Assembly: GCA_002730985.1 (NCBI GenBank)
Contig: PCBP01000006.1
Coordinates: 7,202 to 31,149, forward strand
Reading direction: 5' to 3'
DNA from: Flavobacteriales bacterium
GTDB taxonomy: Bacteria; Bacteroidota; Bacteroidia; Flavobacteriales; BACL11
Length of the DNA stretch: 23,948 nt
Shown here piece by piece: positions 15,968-23,757 of the stretch; position 1 is the first letter of the stretch, and the number at the start of each line of letters is the position of its first letter. Made by a program: the position numbers and the translations under genes. The notes under the pieces are model-generated. The model was not told where the DNA came from and searched no databases. It worked only from the letters and a program-made list of their open reading frames with translations.

Positions 15968-16857
15968 ATACACGGCCTAATTTATTTGTTGTAGGTGCCG
16001 CAAAAAGTGGAACAACATCTTTGCATAATTATCTAGATCAGCATCCGGATATATTTATGTGTAATCTAAAAGAACCACATTTTTTGATAAATAATGAGAT
16101 TGGGAAAGACAGGATCCCTATTGGCATTTGCTCTGAGAGTAAATATTTAAATCTTTTTTTGAAAGGGAAGGAGACAAAATATAGAGGGGAATCTTCCGTT
16201 ATGTATTTAATGTACCCAGAGATAGTGATCCCTAAGATTAATCAAAAATTTGGAGAAGATTGTAAAATTATTATCATGCTTCGAAACCCTATTGAAAGAG
16301 CATATTCTGGATTTCAACATGTAAAAAGATATAATGTAAAAGAAGATTGTTTGGATTTTAATTCAGCTTGGAATATTTCAGAAGAAAGATATTTCTCAGA
16401 TCTTGAGATGACTCCTGCATCTAGGTATAAAGAGTTGGGGTTGTATTATAAACAAGTAAAATCATATTTAGATGGCATGAAAAATGTACATATTATAATT
16501 TATGATGATTATAAAAAGGACCTTCAATTTGAGATGAATAAGGTCTTTGATTTTCTGCAGATTCAGAAAGTAGAGATTAATTTTCAGCGTAAACATATGG
16601 TTGGTGGCTGGCAATGGGATGATGAACATATGAAGTATCTTATGATGAAAAAAAATCCTATAAAATTATTCCTAAAACTTTTGATTCCCTTTAAATGCCT
16701 TAGAAAAAAGATTAGAAGAAAAATTCAGCATAGAAATACATCGATAGTACCTGATATATCTGATGACGATGTGCAGATGTTAAAATTATTTTATAAGGAA
16801 GATGTACAAAAACTTTCTGTTTTATTAGAGAGAGATTTAAATTATTGGACTAAATGA
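15955..16857 (+). CDS. PAPS-dependent sulfotransferase 2
   Basis: 300 residues. PAPS-binding loop AAKSGTTS at 15-22, KEPHFL at 39-44, GESS at 78-81, and LRNPIERAYS at 109-118. It parallels sulfotransferase 1 along its whole length (FQHVKR, TPASRYKELGLYYKQVK, HMVGGWQW, and the end LERDLNYWTK), so the two are probably duplicates with different acceptors. The only credible start is TTG 15955, which lies inside the 3' end of the preceding gene (13-base overlap); no in-frame ATG precedes the PAPS loop. The stop overlaps the next start by ATGA. Confidence 0.88.
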   Translation: MDKINTRPNLFVVGAAKSGTTSLHNYLDQHPDIFMCNLKEPHFLINNEIGKDRIPIGICSESKYLNLFLKGKETKYRGESSVMYLMYPEIVIPKINQKFGEDCKIIIMLRNPIERAYSGFQHVKRYNVKEDCLDFNSAWNISEERYFSDLEMTPASRYKELGLYYKQVKSYLDGMKNVHIIIYDDYKKDLQFEMNKVFDFLQIQKVEINFQRKHMVGGWQWDDEHMKYLMMKKNPIKLFLKLLIPFKCLRKKIRRKIQHRNTSIVPDISDDDVQMLKLFYKEDVQKLSVLLERDLNYWTK

Positions 16858-17753
16858 GTTTGCCAAATTTCATGTGTTTAGGAGCTGCAAAGAGTGGGAC
16901 CACTACTTTATATGACATCTTGCGTCAACATCCAGATATTTATATTCCTTCTTTTAAGGAGCCTCATTTTTTCGATATCCCAGAAAATTATAAAAATGGA
17001 ATTAACTGGTACGAGAAAAATTATTTTAAAAATGCAAACACTAAAGTAGTAGCTGACTTTACACCTTCTTATTTTTTTGATAAAGAAGCTCCAAAAAGAA
17101 TTTTTGAATCTTTAGGAGGTAAAGTAAAATTTGTTGTAATTCTTAGAAATCCTGTAGATAGAGCTTATTCCCATTATTTGCATTCCAAAAGAGATCTTTA
17201 TGAAAAAAAAGATTTTGGAGAAGCATTAAAGTTAGAATCTAGTCGATTGAAGCAATATCAGAATCAAGCTGATTATTTATCTTATTTAAGACACTCATAC
17301 ATACATCAGGGATTATATTCAAAAATGTTAAAAAGGTATTTACAGTATTTTAGTTTAGATAATTTTTTGTTTATTAATTTTGAAGATGAATTTTTGCAAG
17401 AAAAAGATCTGACAATACAGAAGGTTTTACATTTTTTAGAAATCGATAGTTCTAGTCTTCTAAATATTGATATAAGAAGTAATCCAGCAAGTAAAGAGAG
17501 ATCAAAGATACTTAAAAGAATGATGAAAAAAACTGGATGGTGGAGGGTTATTATTAAGAAAATGATACCTTCTCTTAAAATTAGACAGATTATAAAGAAT
17601 AGGGTGCAGAGGTTAAATATTAGTGTTTTTAGCCCCACACCACTTAGTCATTTAGATAGAAAGAAAATATACAACTTGTATTTTAGACATGACATTCGTA
17701 ATCTAGAAGGCCTCTTAAATAGAGATGTGAGTCATTGGGATCCTGATAATTAA
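16854..17753 (+). CDS. PAPS-dependent sulfotransferase 3
   Basis: 299 residues. PAPS-binding loop AAKSGTTT at 11-18, KEPHFF at 35-40, then LRNPVDRAYS at 97-106 with R98 and S106 for the 3'-phosphate. The spacing and the short segment before ADFTPSYFF (67-75) resemble heparan N-deacetylase/N-sulfotransferase-type enzymes more than sulfotransferases 1 and 2. The C-terminal pattern (HDIRNLEGLLNRDVSHW) is shared with the two upstream enzymes. Cytoplasmic, acceptor unknown. It begins within the ATGA overlap and ends 2 bases before the polymerase start. Confidence 0.88.
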   Translation: MSLPNFMCLGAAKSGTTTLYDILRQHPDIYIPSFKEPHFFDIPENYKNGINWYEKNYFKNANTKVVADFTPSYFFDKEAPKRIFESLGGKVKFVVILRNPVDRAYSHYLHSKRDLYEKKDFGEALKLESSRLKQYQNQADYLSYLRHSYIHQGLYSKMLKRYLQYFSLDNFLFINFEDEFLQEKDLTIQKVLHFLEIDSSSLLNIDIRSNPASKERSKILKRMMKKTGWWRVIIKKMIPSLKIRQIIKNRVQRLNISVFSPTPLSHLDRKKIYNLYFRHDIRNLEGLLNRDVSHWDPDN

Positions 17754-17755
17754 TT

Positions 17756-19006
17756 TTGAAAGTTAGATTTTTAAATATTATTATAGCATTTATGCTTGTT
17801 TCAAGTACAGGAGGACTTCTCTTCGTTTTTAATAGAAATTCTGCTTTTTTACTTTTTGCATCTATTATTATTTTTAGTTTATTCTATATAGGGAAGGGGA
17901 TAAAGAGATCTATTTATTATTCTTCATTTATTACACTTATAGTTGTTTTAGCATTATTTGTAATAAATTTTGTTTTTGCAATAAACCCGCAATCACTAAC
18001 CAAATATTCTTTTTTTGGAGTTATAACTTTCACAACCATTCTTACTTTATTTTATTTTAATAATCAAGGAAATAAAGACTATTTTATTAATAGTTTGTAT
18101 TTTGTTCTTAAGCTAATTCTTTTTCAGTCTTTATTTAGCTTTATAGCATACTTTTTTATTAAAGATAATCTATTCTTACTAACTTCAGAATATCATGATA
18201 CCGAGACATATAATTATTTATTTTATTATTCTCCAAAGGCGGGAAGTATAATTAACTTATTTGGTATAGATATTCATAGAAATGCAGGAATTTTTTGGGA
18301 ACCAGGAATTTTACAGATATACTTAAATATGTTATTATTTTTAGAAATAAGTATATTTAAAAGAAATAAGAAACTCTTAGCGCTTATTATTTTTGCAGTA
18401 TTAACAACATACTCTACTACTGGTTTATTATTACTATTGCTTCAAATAACTTATTTCGCCCACAAGGAGCTAAAAAGTAATATTATTAAGATCTTATTAC
18501 TAATAGTTTTAATAACTCCCTTGTATTCTGTTTTTAATGAAAATATGAATGAAAAATTTTATGGAGAAGGCGAGTCGTCATTCCAAAAAAGACTTTTTGA
18601 TTTGACGCAACCTCTTTTTATAGCAATAGAAAATCCGTTAACAGGAGTTGGTCTAGATATAGTTAGATTTAATGAGGTAAGAGAAGAGTTTTACATTAAC
18701 TTAGATTTAAATAGTTCATTGAATCAAATTGGTATTGAGCAAAAAGTTGAGACAACATCAAGAGGCAGTACTAACTCTGTAATGTATATGTTAGCCGGAA
18801 TGGGCTTCCCAACAGCATTTTTATTTATTTATATGTTTATTAAACAACAAATAATAAAAAGGCATAGACTCATGTGGTTTATTATTGCATTTATTTCTGT
18901 AATGTCAGAACCGTTATTGTTCAGACCTTTTTTCTTTATGTTTATTGCTTCAGGATTTACACATACATTTTATAGCATTACATCACACAAAAAACAATTA
19001 TCATGA
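17756..19006 (+). CDS. Wzy-like O-antigen/capsule polymerase
   Basis: 416 residues with about ten to twelve membrane segments and a larger central loop (about 143-180). The stretch HRNAGIFWEPG at 174-184 is typical of the O-antigen ligase/polymerase family, and a second loop carries NPLTGVGLD. It would join repeat units into the chain on the periplasmic side of the inner membrane. The listed start is TTG 17756, two bases after the preceding stop; ATG 17792 (codon 13) is an alternative but would shorten the first membrane helix. The stop overlaps the epimerase start by ATGA. Which sugar linkage it makes cannot be read from sequence. Confidence 0.82.
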   Translation: MKVRFLNIIIAFMLVSSTGGLLFVFNRNSAFLLFASIIIFSLFYIGKGIKRSIYYSSFITLIVVLALFVINFVFAINPQSLTKYSFFGVITFTTILTLFYFNNQGNKDYFINSLYFVLKLILFQSLFSFIAYFFIKDNLFLLTSEYHDTETYNYLFYYSPKAGSIINLFGIDIHRNAGIFWEPGILQIYLNMLLFLEISIFKRNKKLLALIIFAVLTTYSTTGLLLLLLQITYFAHKELKSNIIKILLLIVLITPLYSVFNENMNEKFYGEGESSFQKRLFDLTQPLFIAIENPLTGVGLDIVRFNEVREEFYINLDLNSSLNQIGIEQKVETTSRGSTNSVMYMLAGMGFPTAFLFIYMFIKQQIIKRHRLMWFIIAFISVMSEPLLFRPFFFMFIASGFTHTFYSITSHKKQLS

Positions 19007-20130
19007 AAAAGATATTAATTACAGGTGGAGCAGGATTTATAGGAAGCAGATTGTGTGAGAAATTATATGCTAAAGGGTATAATATTACGATATTAGATAA
19101 TCTTTCTCCTCAGATTCATGGGGTTTCTAAATCATCTCTTTTAAAGAAAGTTAAAGGAAAGTGTACCTTTATTAAAGGTGATGTTAGGAATAAAGAGGAT
19201 TGGGAGAAAGCAATTAAAGGGCAAGAAATAATTATACATCTTGCTGCAGAAACTGGAACGGGACAATCAATGTATGAATTGGAAAAATACAATGATGTAA
19301 ACATTATGGGGACCGCATATATGTTAGAAATATTAGCAAACACTCAACATACTATCCAGAAATTGGTGATTGCATCTTCTCGAGCAATTTATGGAGAAGG
19401 AAAATATTTATGCACTACTCATGGAGATGTTTTTCCTAGAGAAAGAAAAGAGTTAGATATGGGCAATGGAGAGTTTAATCCAAAATGTAATATTTGTGAT
19501 TCCGAACTTAGTCTTTTGGCTACAGATGAGCGCTCAAAGATTCATCCTTCTTCAATTTATGGAATAAACAAACAACAACAAGAACAAATGGTAATGCTTA
19601 TCGGAAAATCCTTGGGAATTCCAGCAGTTGCATTAAGATATCAAAATGTTTATGGCCCTGGTCAGTCCCTCTCCAATCCTTATACAGGCATTTTATCAAT
19701 TTTCTCTACTAGGATCTTAAATGGAAATAATTTAGATATCTATGAGGATGGCTTGGAAAGTAGAGATTTTGTTTTTATTGATGATGTTGTTGACGCAACA
19801 ATACTTGGAGTTGAAAAAGAAGAAGCTAATGGTGAAGTTTTTAATGTTGGTTCTGGCGTGGCAACTACAGTAAAAGAAGTTGCAGATTATTTAAAGAGAC
19901 TCTATAATTCTAATATAAATATTTTAGTTAGCGGTAAGTACAGAGCAGGAGATATTCGTCATAATTATGCCGACATAACTAAAGCAAATAATTTGCTAGG
20001 TTTTAGTCCGAAATATGATTTCCAAGAAGGGGTTTTTGAGTTTGTAAAATGGGTTAAAAATCAAGAAATTAAAGAAGATAAGTACGATAAATCAATTGCA
20101 GAATTAAAATCCAAAGGTTTAATAAAGTAA
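19003..20130 (+). CDS. NAD-dependent nucleotide-sugar epimerase/dehydratase
   Basis: 375 residues of the extended short-chain dehydrogenase family. NAD-binding GGAGFIG at 8-14, catalytic Ser in SSR (125-127), and Y186 with K190 in YGINK. An insert at about 131-175 carries CTTH (137-140) and CNIC (162-165), a CxxH/CxxC pair that could bind zinc. This insert, with SRAIYGEG before it, resembles the dTDP-L-rhamnose 4-epimerase branch (WbiB-like; from memory), but UDP-sugar 4-epimerase or another substrate cannot be excluded. It supplies an activated sugar to the polysaccharide pathway in the cytoplasm. Confidence 0.85.
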   Translation: MKKILITGGAGFIGSRLCEKLYAKGYNITILDNLSPQIHGVSKSSLLKKVKGKCTFIKGDVRNKEDWEKAIKGQEIIIHLAAETGTGQSMYELEKYNDVNIMGTAYMLEILANTQHTIQKLVIASSRAIYGEGKYLCTTHGDVFPRERKELDMGNGEFNPKCNICDSELSLLATDERSKIHPSSIYGINKQQQEQMVMLIGKSLGIPAVALRYQNVYGPGQSLSNPYTGILSIFSTRILNGNNLDIYEDGLESRDFVFIDDVVDATILGVEKEEANGEVFNVGSGVATTVKEVADYLKRLYNSNINILVSGKYRAGDIRHNYADITKANNLLGFSPKYDFQEGVFEFVKWVKNQEIKEDKYDKSIAELKSKGLIK

Positions 20131-20131
20131 T

Positions 20132-21523
20132 ATGAAAAAATTTATCTTTTTATTACTATTTTTTTTCTCAATTAGTTTAATTGGGCAAAATAAGGTGAAC
20201 CCAAATCTTTTTGGTTTTAGGACTAGTTTAGCATTTGTTTTCTTTGATATTCAAGATAGTATTTTTATGAATGAAGTAAAGAGTATTTCTCCAAATGTAT
20301 TGAGTTTCCCTGGAGGCTTTGGTAATTTCTATCATTTAGAAGGAGCTGGTTATGGTATTAAATTAGATGAAATAAAGAAATATCATAAGCAATCAAAGAT
20401 TAAAACAGTTTCAAACTTAAAGAAGATAATGTCTAATAAGAATCATCAAGAGAATTATATTTATGATTTTATTGAAATGGTTAAAAAAACTGGCTCTAGC
20501 GCTATTTATGATGCAAACATTATATCTTCTGACCTAAATGAGGTTTTGAATATTATTAAATTATTATTAGATAGTAATATTAATTTATTAGGGGTTGAAT
20601 TAGGTGGAGAATTGTCAAATAGAAGTTACTCTCATTTCATGAATATTGATAATTACATTTCTCTTTCTAAATTGTATGCTAAGTCAATTAGAGAGGTTTA
20701 TAAAGAATTACCAATTGCTGTTGTTTCGGCTCCTAACAATAGAGGTTCAATTAAACTTGAGAATTGGAATAATAAATTAGCTAAAGAAAATTTCTATGAT
20801 GCTATTATTATTCATCCTTACGCAAAGATTGTTAAAGGGAAAGATGTTGAAGGAAGGATGCTGACAGTGATACCTGAGGGGGCTGACAAGAATGATGCTT
20901 ATGAGATATATAAAAATAGGGCTATAAAATATATAATTTTAGATTTCAAGTTAGAGATTGATAAATATAATAAGACATATAACAATAAGACTATATGGTT
21001 AACGGAGTGGAATTTGCAAATGTCTTCCATTACTGGAAACACTCTATTACAAGCTCTTTTTGTTGCTCATCAGCTAATAGAACTAGCATCTCTAAATAAT
21101 TCAAATATTGATATTGCAACATTCCATAATTTAGCTGGCAGAACTATATCTGGATCTATGATAATGAGCAGAAACAATAAGACTAATAAAAATGCATCAT
21201 TTAATTCAATGCGAATTGTAAAGGAATTATTTAGAGATTCATTATTTTTGGCACATAAATCGGAAATTAAAAAAGATTGTTTTGAATATTGTTTTATGTT
21301 AGAAGATGGAAATAAGAAGCTGTATTACTGGATAAATTGGACTGGAGAACCTATAAAGACAGATGTAAGGCTTACAGGTAAGAAATCTGAATACTTTGGA
21401 GAGAATCTGTTTGATAAAAATTCAGATAATACAGAATTTCAATATAACATGATGGATTTTGTAGATTCTGAGGTGAAACTAGCCCCTTACAGTGTTACAT
21501 TATTTGAGGTAATTAATAATTAA
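20132..21523 (+). CDS. Secreted glycoside-hydrolase-like protein (clan GH-A-type TIM barrel)
   Basis: 463 residues with a signal peptide (about 1-19, ending LIGQ). The middle reads like a clan GH-A (beta/alpha)8 barrel: LSFPGGFGNFYH at 57-68, VELGGEL at 155-161 (E156 or E160 as acid/base), IIHPY at 226-230, and IWLTEWNL at 288-295 with E292 in the nucleophile position. The last ~100 residues look like the beta-sandwich often attached to GH39/GH51/GH79-type barrels. I cannot assign a family number. No T9SS C-terminal domain is seen, so a periplasmic or membrane-associated location is likely. Its place inside a polysaccharide operon suggests trimming, length control or release of the polymer. 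Confidence 0.7.
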   Translation: MKKFIFLLLFFFSISLIGQNKVNPNLFGFRTSLAFVFFDIQDSIFMNEVKSISPNVLSFPGGFGNFYHLEGAGYGIKLDEIKKYHKQSKIKTVSNLKKIMSNKNHQENYIYDFIEMVKKTGSSAIYDANIISSDLNEVLNIIKLLLDSNINLLGVELGGELSNRSYSHFMNIDNYISLSKLYAKSIREVYKELPIAVVSAPNNRGSIKLENWNNKLAKENFYDAIIIHPYAKIVKGKDVEGRMLTVIPEGADKNDAYEIYKNRAIKYIILDFKLEIDKYNKTYNNKTIWLTEWNLQMSSITGNTLLQALFVAHQLIELASLNNSNIDIATFHNLAGRTISGSMIMSRNNKTNKNASFNSMRIVKELFRDSLFLAHKSEIKKDCFEYCFMLEDGNKKLYYWINWTGEPIKTDVRLTGKKSEYFGENLFDKNSDNTEFQYNMMDFVDSEVKLAPYSVTLFEVINN

Positions 21524-21537
21524 ACGACAACCTAGGC

Positions 21538-22371
21538 ATGAGAAAGCCAAATTTATTTTTAGTTGGCGCGCCAAAGGCAGGTTCATCATTACTATGGACT
21601 ATGTTGAAAGAGCATAAAGATATTTTTTTCTCAACAAATCCAGAAAAAGAGATTAATCACTTTTCTTATGATGAATTAGCACAGAACTCATATTATAAAG
21701 ATTATAAGGTTAAGTCTGAGGATGATTATCTAAAGATATTTAAGAAGGGTCAATCAGTGAAATATTTAGCAGATGGTAGCGTATCTTATTTTGCCTACCC
21801 TTCAATCCCCAAGAAATTGTATAAATTTAATTCTGAAGCAAAAATTATTGTAATAGTTCGAGACCCTATTCTTAGAGCTTTTTCTCATTATAATATGGAC
21901 AAAAGAATGGGTTACGCAACAGATTCATTTTCTGAGTATTTGATAAATAAGGAAAATAAATATGATAAATTTATTCATCAATATATTGAGAATAGTTTAT
22001 ACTATAAACACGTAAATAATTATTTAGAATACTTTAGTAAAGATCAGGTGTGTATATTGCAATTAGAAAATATAAATAGCGATATCGAAAGATTATATAA
22101 GTTTTTAGCTATTGAGAAATTAGAACTTAAGTATAATTCTGAGAAAATAAATGTGAATAAAGAACCAAGAAATATTATATCAAGAACATTACAACATAAT
22201 AGATACTTAGCCACAACACTTAAAAATTTTATTCCAAAGAAGGTTGTCAGTTCTTTAGAGTTTTTGCTTTATAAACAAGCGGCAAGGATTCCGATTAAGG
22301 CTTCGGATAGAATTTTATTAGAGGAGTATATAAATGAAGATTTCTCCCAATTTAAAAAACATATGTTATGA
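21538..22371 (+). CDS. PAPS-dependent sulfotransferase 4
   Basis: 277 residues. PAPS-binding loop APKAGSSL at 11-18, KEINHF at 37-42, and VRDPILRAFS at 107-116 (R108, S116) for the 3'-phosphate. It is shorter than, and clearly diverged from, sulfotransferases 1-3: the loop has APKAG in place of AAKSG, and the common C-terminal LLxxDLxxW ending is missing, replaced by YINEDFSQFKKHML. It is thus a separate lineage and probably acts on another position or sugar. The 14 bases before it are the largest gap in the whole plus-strand series. The stop overlaps the acyltransferase start by ATGA. Confidence 0.87.
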   Translation: MRKPNLFLVGAPKAGSSLLWTMLKEHKDIFFSTNPEKEINHFSYDELAQNSYYKDYKVKSEDDYLKIFKKGQSVKYLADGSVSYFAYPSIPKKLYKFNSEAKIIVIVRDPILRAFSHYNMDKRMGYATDSFSEYLINKENKYDKFIHQYIENSLYYKHVNNYLEYFSKDQVCILQLENINSDIERLYKFLAIEKLELKYNSEKINVNKEPRNIISRTLQHNRYLATTLKNFIPKKVVSSLEFLLYKQAARIPIKASDRILLEEYINEDFSQFKKHML

Positions 22372-22853
22372 GTAAAGATACAGAATCAAAAAAGAAATAC
22401 GGAGTTAGGAGATTAATTAACAAGATATTGCAAGCAATAGCAAAAAGCAGTTTTTTGTCAGGTTATATGCGAGCTAGAATCCAGAAATTAAGAGGTGTAC
22501 ATTTTGATAATGTTGGTACAGTGTTTTTAGGGGAGGATATTATTATAGATGGCATATGCCCTTCTAATGTCTCTATTGGGGATAGATGTATTATAACATC
22601 TGGGACTAAGATACTCACTCATTTTCTTGATACTGAAAGTTTGTCAGATCATGCTGATTATCATTTTAGATTCTATGTTGGAAAAGTTGTCATTGAAAAT
22701 GATGTTTTTATTGGCATGAACTGTGTAATAGCTAAGCCAGTTACTATTGGTAAGGGGGCTATAATTGGGGCTAATGTAGTTGTCACAAAAGATGTTCCAG
22801 CAGGAGCAGTTATGGTTGGCTCCTCTGCAGTAAATATTAAAAATTTTGGATAA
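22368..22853 (+). CDS. Left-handed beta-helix acyltransferase (CapG/WcaF-like)
   Basis: 161 residues. After a basic N-terminus (about 1-40) the chain shows hexapeptide repeats typical of left-handed beta-helix transferases, for example VSIGDRCIITSGTKI, VVIENDVFIGMNCVI and VTIGKGAIIGANVVV, ending in the usual DVPAGAVMVG cap. A His in LTHFLD before the loop may be the catalytic base. Such enzymes transfer acetyl or another acyl group from acyl-CoA to a sugar hydroxyl or amine, here presumably decorating the same repeat unit as the sulfotransferases. It overlaps both neighbours. Confidence 0.85.
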   Translation: MSKDTESKKKYGVRRLINKILQAIAKSSFLSGYMRARIQKLRGVHFDNVGTVFLGEDIIIDGICPSNVSIGDRCIITSGTKILTHFLDTESLSDHADYHFRFYVGKVVIENDVFIGMNCVIAKPVTIGKGAIIGANVVVTKDVPAGAVMVGSSAVNIKNFG

Positions 22854-23754
22854 AATAGCTCTAGTTACGATAACATATAATTCAGCTAATATTTTGTCGA
22901 AATTTCTGGATTGTGTTTGGAATCAGACGTATAGTAATTTGGTTCTTTATGTTGTAGATAATTTTTCTACTGATGAAACACTTAACATGTTACAAAGGAC
23001 TAATGATTCTAGGCTTGTGCTAATTAAAAATCAATCAAATCTTGGTGTTGCGAAAGCAAATAATCAAGGAATTACTAAGTCTATTGAAGATGGTTGTGAT
23101 CATGTTTTGATAATAAATAATGATGTTGAATTTGAGCCAGCATTAATAGAAAAGTTGATAAAATTTCAGTTAGAAAAGGGATGTAGTTTAGTTGCCCCTA
23201 AAATGATGCATTTTGATATGCCGAATAATCTTTGGTACGCAGGAGCTTGGTTTGTGAAGAATAAGGGATACATCCCCTTGCATCGAGGTATGAATGAGTT
23301 AGACAAATGCCAATATGATAAAATAATTCAGGTAGAATACGGCCCTACATGTTGTTTGTTGGTTAAGGCAGAAGTTTTCAAGGATATTGGTTTTATGAAT
23401 GAGAAATATTTTGTTTATTTTGATGACACCGATTTTTTATACAGAGTTTATAGAGACGGAAGGCATAAGATGTTTTATTTTCCACACGTTAAATTTTATC
23501 ATAAAGTTGGAAGCTTAACTAAGTCTTTTAATACTAATAAAGACAAGGTGTATAGAGGGGATTTTTTTATTAAACAAAACACCAGGAATCATGTTTATTT
23601 TTTAAAACAGATTGGCGGACTGTTTGCTTATATTTTTATTTTTTGGTTATTTTTAAAAAATAATATTCGTTTTATAGTAAACCCAAGAATAAGAAAGGAT
23701 TTTGTTACCTGGTGGTTGATTAATAAATCGTATTTTCAAGGATTAAGAATGTAA
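22846..23754 (+). CDS. Family 2 glycosyltransferase
   Basis: 302 residues of the GT-A fold. VTITYNSANIL at 7-17, VDNFSTDET at 37-45, SNLGVAKANNQG at 64-75, and the metal-binding DXD-like NND at 91-93 are typical of GT2 rhamnosyl/galactosyltransferase-like enzymes; YFDDTDFLYRVYRDG matches the acceptor-side ED motif region. A hydrophobic patch near the C-terminus (about 253-270) suggests membrane association. The only usable start is TTG 22846, overlapping the upstream stop by 8 bases. It extends the lipid-linked repeat unit; donor and acceptor unknown. Confidence 0.88.
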   Translation: MDKIALVTITYNSANILSKFLDCVWNQTYSNLVLYVVDNFSTDETLNMLQRTNDSRLVLIKNQSNLGVAKANNQGITKSIEDGCDHVLIINNDVEFEPALIEKLIKFQLEKGCSLVAPKMMHFDMPNNLWYAGAWFVKNKGYIPLHRGMNELDKCQYDKIIQVEYGPTCCLLVKAEVFKDIGFMNEKYFVYFDDTDFLYRVYRDGRHKMFYFPHVKFYHKVGSLTKSFNTNKDKVYRGDFFIKQNTRNHVYFLKQIGGLFAYIFIFWLFLKNNIRFIVNPRIRKDFVTWWLINKSYFQGLRM

Positions 23755-23757
23755 ATC

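Noticed and set aside
17306..17638. Minus-strand open frame with hydrophobic product inside sulfotransferase 3
   Set aside because: The hydrophobic look comes from Lys/Asn-rich codons read in reverse; the plus-strand gene has clear PAPS motifs.
21563..21574. Perfect 12-base palindrome TTGGCGCGCCAA, GC-rich in AT-rich DNA
   Set aside because: It encodes VGAPK of the PAPS-binding loop of sulfotransferase 4. Its sequence is explained by coding, and no second copy was noticed.
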